A DNA stretch of 64,000 nt from Anopheles merus (taxonomy: Eukaryota; Arthropoda; Insecta; Diptera; Culicidae), in NCBI RefSeq assembly GCF_017562075.2, contig NC_054085.1:34532539-34596538 (forward strand), written 5' to 3'. The notes beneath the pieces were generated by a model. It worked only from the letters and a program-made list of their open reading frames with translations. It searched no databases and was not told the origin of the DNA. This document shows, one piece after another, positions 60,001 to 64,000 of this stretch. The stretch's first letter is position 1; each line of letters opens with the position of its first letter. Made by a program: the position numbers and the translations under genes.

Positions 60001-63000
60001 ACCAATCTGTGTACCCCGGAGCAGGTCTTCATCGGCAGGTCTTTTTATGGTCTGAAAACGCACTGATCCACGACGCCGAGTGCCGAGCGGAAAATTCTTC
60101 CCTTCGCCTCCTGTACACACGCGCGCTTCCCTTCCGCGGTTCAGTCGTGCATGGTGATGGCATCATTTCTTCACTCGAGTTTAGCATTATAATTAGCAAG
60201 TATAATTTTCCGCCCCGGGGTCTAGAATTTAGATTTACCATTTTAGGTTTTAGGTTTGCTTTCTGCGTGCTTCCTCCACAGCTCTGCTTGGGATGGGGAA
60301 TGAACGAGCAACTCGCACGCGTGCATCACGACGACTCTCCGTTGCGTTGTGATGGTGCACTGCTAGCAGTTTCAACACAACTCCATTTCACAACTGACTG
60401 ACGATCGTTTCAGAACAGGTGAATCATGCTGCGCCGGAGACGTACAGCGAGAGACCACCTAACGTTCTGCTGGGTTCACTTTCCTTTTCGTCTTTGGACG
60501 TTTGTTCGTGGGACAAACGATCGCAACGGTTAAAACCGCTGCTCAACTATTTTCAATATTTGGACGTGTTTGCATTGCGTTCCTAAACTGCCTCGGAATG
60601 GAATGTTGCTGTACGTCCTGAGCTGATCTGACGGACGTCGTCCCCAGTGGCGTAGGGCTGAGCGCTGGAATTTCGTTTGCCTCCCCATTGTGTAGCAAGC
60701 TATGTGTGGCTGCATTATTCATCCGCCGCTGGATGGATATTTACATTTTGACCGTAGACCAAAAATGCTTCCAACAACGGGCAGGTGTCTCAGAACGAGC
60801 CCGAGAATGTTTCGGATTCAACTAAATCGGATGCATCCCCGTGGCCGATGGATTAAGAAATCGATGGAAAGAAACGTGTTTTTAATGATATGTACTCGGG
60901 GGATGGGGGCTGTTCGGTGCAGCGGACCATGCAGCCACCGAAGCTTGATCGTTGGTCGGTTGGTCGTAAAGCCGAGTGAGCCTATCGTATTACAAGGCTT
61001 TTATAAATCAAGTGGGTAATGAATTTTAATTCCCTTCTTTTGGACATTTCATTCCATCGCTACACCGGTAAGGCACGGATTGATGGGATGTCGATAACCG
61101 TGTGGACTACCGTTGCCGACGGCGTTGTGGGGGGGATCGGAACGCTGTGCGGAGTTGGTGGAAGAGAGCGCAATGTGTACGTTTATTGATACTATTATCG
61201 ACGTGCCTGAAGTGCTGCAGAACTGCTGCATTACCGTAATATCGTTTCGAGATTGTTTTATGGGGTTGAGCGGTGCTGCATTTACGAGTTTCTGCATCGC
61301 TGATCACCCTATCTGACATCGGTATGAGGGTGTGCAACCAGCAAATTGACCGCGCAGTAAGCGTACACAACAAGGAAATCTTTTGCGAATAATTCCGGCA
61401 AATGTGAACGCTGCCTGCAACTCCTGGAACAAAATCCACACAAACACTGGAGGGTTGCTTATCCAACACAATCCAACAAAAATTCCGTCACGCACCTCAA
61501 GTCACCGCGACGATCCGTCAAGCGTGAAGGCACCGAAACATCCGTTCTAGAGCCGCGGTCACGTACGAAGCGTTTGCTGTCATCGTCCGGCCACGACGAC
61601 CAGAACAGGGAGCCCCCGTCGCGGGCTTTTAGGCGAGGCTTTTGCTTTTGCGCTGACGCTCGGCTCGCGGTATGGAAGAAGCATTGGAACATCCGCCACA
61701 CCCCGCATCAAGCAGCGCATTTGAAAGTGTACGAGCGCCCCGAAAAAAGGGGAGCCATCGAATGGCTTTCAGAATCGCAGGAAAAAGCCATCCGGGGATG
61801 GGGAAAAAACAACAACAGCAAATATATAATGTGAAATTAAACAGGAAAGGCAAATAGAAGACGTTCAATGAAGGACAGGGGAGATCGGCACAGGGAATGG
61901 ATGAAACCGGAAAAGTCATCAAGAATTGATCGATTAGCTTGACTGCAAAGTGGACACACACGGGCTTGCCTTTCAGTCTCATTGAAAGGAGGATGGAATG
62001 CGTACGGGGTTCTAGTCGAAGACGCGACGGCGACCAAAGGGAAACGAGAGAAAGGTAAGAACTATAGTCGCTTTGTTGCTATTGTGGGTTGTCTTCTTCT
62101 ATCTCTATTCCATGTTTGGAGTTTGAAGACAGTAAAATGGACATTAATTCAAGTGTGGATGTACACAAGCAATCAATTTAGTGTACAAACGAGTCGCTTT
62201 GTGGCATCGGCGCTGCATGTTTATCGAAGAGGTCGAAGGGTCGCACCGGTATTGTTCAAATTGATCCAAAAATAACAGTTTTGTTGCATATCCCAATACC
62301 AGATGGGAGCAATTGGTGACGGCAAGTACCGGCAAGCTGAAAATAACACTGGAGAAAGAACCTCCTTTCTCCGCCGTGCCATCTGGGACATCTGGCTTCC
62401 TTTTCACGCAGAATACGACACGACTCAGTTGGTAGAAAGTTCTTTCTATCCTCGAGCGAAATTTCTCCCCGCGTGTGCGCTATTCTCCGCAAGAAATTCC
62501 GCTCATCACGATCTACGCGATCGCAGTGTGCTTATTTTCACGTCATTTTGCCTGTTGGACGTTATTGTTTTTGAGGCGTACGGGCACGAGTTAGTGAGTG
62601 GTAGAGCGCAAAGAAAACAATAACCCGCAGTTATTACTGTCAATCATTCGGGGACGACCCAAACAGAAAACCAACCACTCTCTTCGGTAGGGACGAAACT
62701 TCCCCAAAGGAGTAGGGCGATCGCCTTACGCGCAGCAATCGCCAGCCACTTCAGAAGTCAGCGAACTGCAAACCGTCCAAGAGATAGCTACCGATAAACC
62801 GTTGTTAAATGTGGAGCACAGCCTGGCGACAATGTGGACGTACGCAGGGGAAGTTAAATAACTCACCACACGGACGGAGCCCACGAGATCGGGACCGTTT
62901 GTTCCCTCTTCATCGAACTGATTACAGGCCGGCAGCTCTGGTCACGAGGCCCGGTGCATATGTTGCACGGAGTAGAGGAAGAACCCCCAAACTGGCGTCG

Positions 63001-64000
63001 TTCGTGTCGTCTTGGGAAGAGGAAGGGATAATTTCGTACGAGAAATTAATATGACCATTCTGCCCTCTAGGTCCTCCTCTTCTTGCGCGTGTTTGCAAAT
63101 GAGCACACGACCCGGGCCGGCGACTGGTAGACTGGTGTCTGTCAGTTCAGTCTTTGGGCGCGATCGCGATCTGGCGGAAGCAAATTAAAAAAGACAGGAA
63201 GGCATAATCTGCCATAATGTGCGCGGCGTCGTCTTTCTCTGTGCCATCTGTCTCGGTGCCATCGCTGCCGTACGACTGCTGCGTTGTCGCACGTGGTCGT
63301 CGTGGCAGGTTTACTGATGGGTTTGGTGGTTTCGGAGCTACGATGAACGAAGAACTCTAGGTGTCTGCGGGGTGGCCGCATTTTGTAACCCTCTTTTTGG
63401 GTTTGCCACCTAGTTTGGGATCTTCTTTCGGTGTCAGTAAGCCAAAGAGGGGTGTGCCTCACCCTGGAGAAGCTCTAATAAAGCTTAATAATTCCTGACG
63501 AAGTAGATTTTTTACTCAACAACGCTAAAATAGGCATAACATACAAAAAAGAAGAAATTATTGATCATATCTCTGGATGAGTGTGCATCTTCGTCTCGTT
63601 TCGTTCTGTTTCGTCGTTGGCAGAAACAGGGAAGAGTCGCCAATCGATAGCAACCTAGCAGTGCCTCTTAGCAGCGCCAAGGCATCGCGTGGCAGCACGT
63701 TGCGCATGAGATAGCGCCTTGATGGATGGATGGATAGAAGCGCTTTCCCAGCGGCTGGTAGAGGAAGCATTCCCGCATTAGCGCGCAGCCTTCGAGATGT
63801 GTGCAACCTGCCCGAAACTCAATGTCGGTCCACGCCCGCGCAAACTCGCTCACTGTGACTGGCGAGAGGCCATAGTTAGAAGACGAGCAGGGGCGCCTAT
63901 ATCTCCCCGATTGCTTCACGGTGTACCGATCCCGGCAGAGCTGACTCATTCGGGAGAGACTCCACAGCAGTGTGCGGTACCGGAGTTTTAATGCCTCGAA
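57064..64000 (+). other. Probable first coding intron, to the window edge
   Basis: No exon could be supported on either strand. ORFs are short and show no family resemblance. Near the right edge (63560-63900, minus strand) two overlapping frames have exon-like codon choice but change frame at an ATCC repeat. See findings. Confidence 0.4.

Overview
The window is insect nuclear DNA, most likely from a mosquito and probably Anopheles. Genes carry spliceosomal introns with GTAAGT/GTGAGT donors and pyrimidine-AG acceptors. Coding exons are GC-biased at third positions, non-coding DNA is AT-richer and full of short CA/TG/CAG repeats, and the recognisable proteins are animal housekeeping proteins. 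The species is inferred, not proven.

Layout, left to right. (1) About 1.7-14.9 kb, + strand: the bifunctional enzyme 6-phosphofructo-2-kinase/fructose-2,6-bisphosphatase (Pfrx/PFKFB), eight coding exons and 558 residues. It has an 8 kb first intron, a possible second promoter and first exon just before exon 2, and a small antisense ORF inside intron 3. (2) 16.5-28.5 kb, + strand: one uninterrupted 3529-codon ORF. It encodes a giant protein whose centre is a SecA-type translocase ATPase, flanked by a glycine-rich N-terminus, a long charged coiled coil, a hydrophobic segment and a C-terminal Cys/His motif resembling an OTU/papain-like peptidase. It is intronless, AT-richer than its neighbours and bacterial in character, yet has a TATA box and a poly(A) signal. 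It is the best candidate here for an acquired and poorly described system. (3) 28.8-28.9 kb: an unassigned terminal exon. (4) 29.6-35.5 kb, - strand: a sorting nexin of the SNX8/Mvp1 type, seven exons, PX plus BAR. (5) 35.5-38.1 kb: the divergent upstream region between SNX8 and the next gene, holding a 384 bp MITE-like element and a diverged direct repeat. (6) 38.2-42.1 kb, + strand: a chromodomain protein, probably Chromator/Chriz, five exons and 1013 residues. (7) 46.7-50.5 kb, + strand: the Arf1-class GTPase (Arf79F orthologue), four exons and 182 residues, with a long AU-rich and CA-repeat-bearing 3' region. (8) 50.8 kb to the right edge: apparent untranslated exons and the first coding exon (8 codons) of a gene whose body lies beyond the window.

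The ordinary genes act in glycolytic control (PFKFB), endosome-to-Golgi sorting (SNX8), Golgi vesicle budding (Arf1) and interphase/spindle chromatin organisation (Chromator). They form no operon-like unit. The SecA-like gene is the exception and sits in the tail-to-tail gap between Pfrx and SNX8. Everything was read by eye from sequence and translations. No alignment, domain search or expression data were available.
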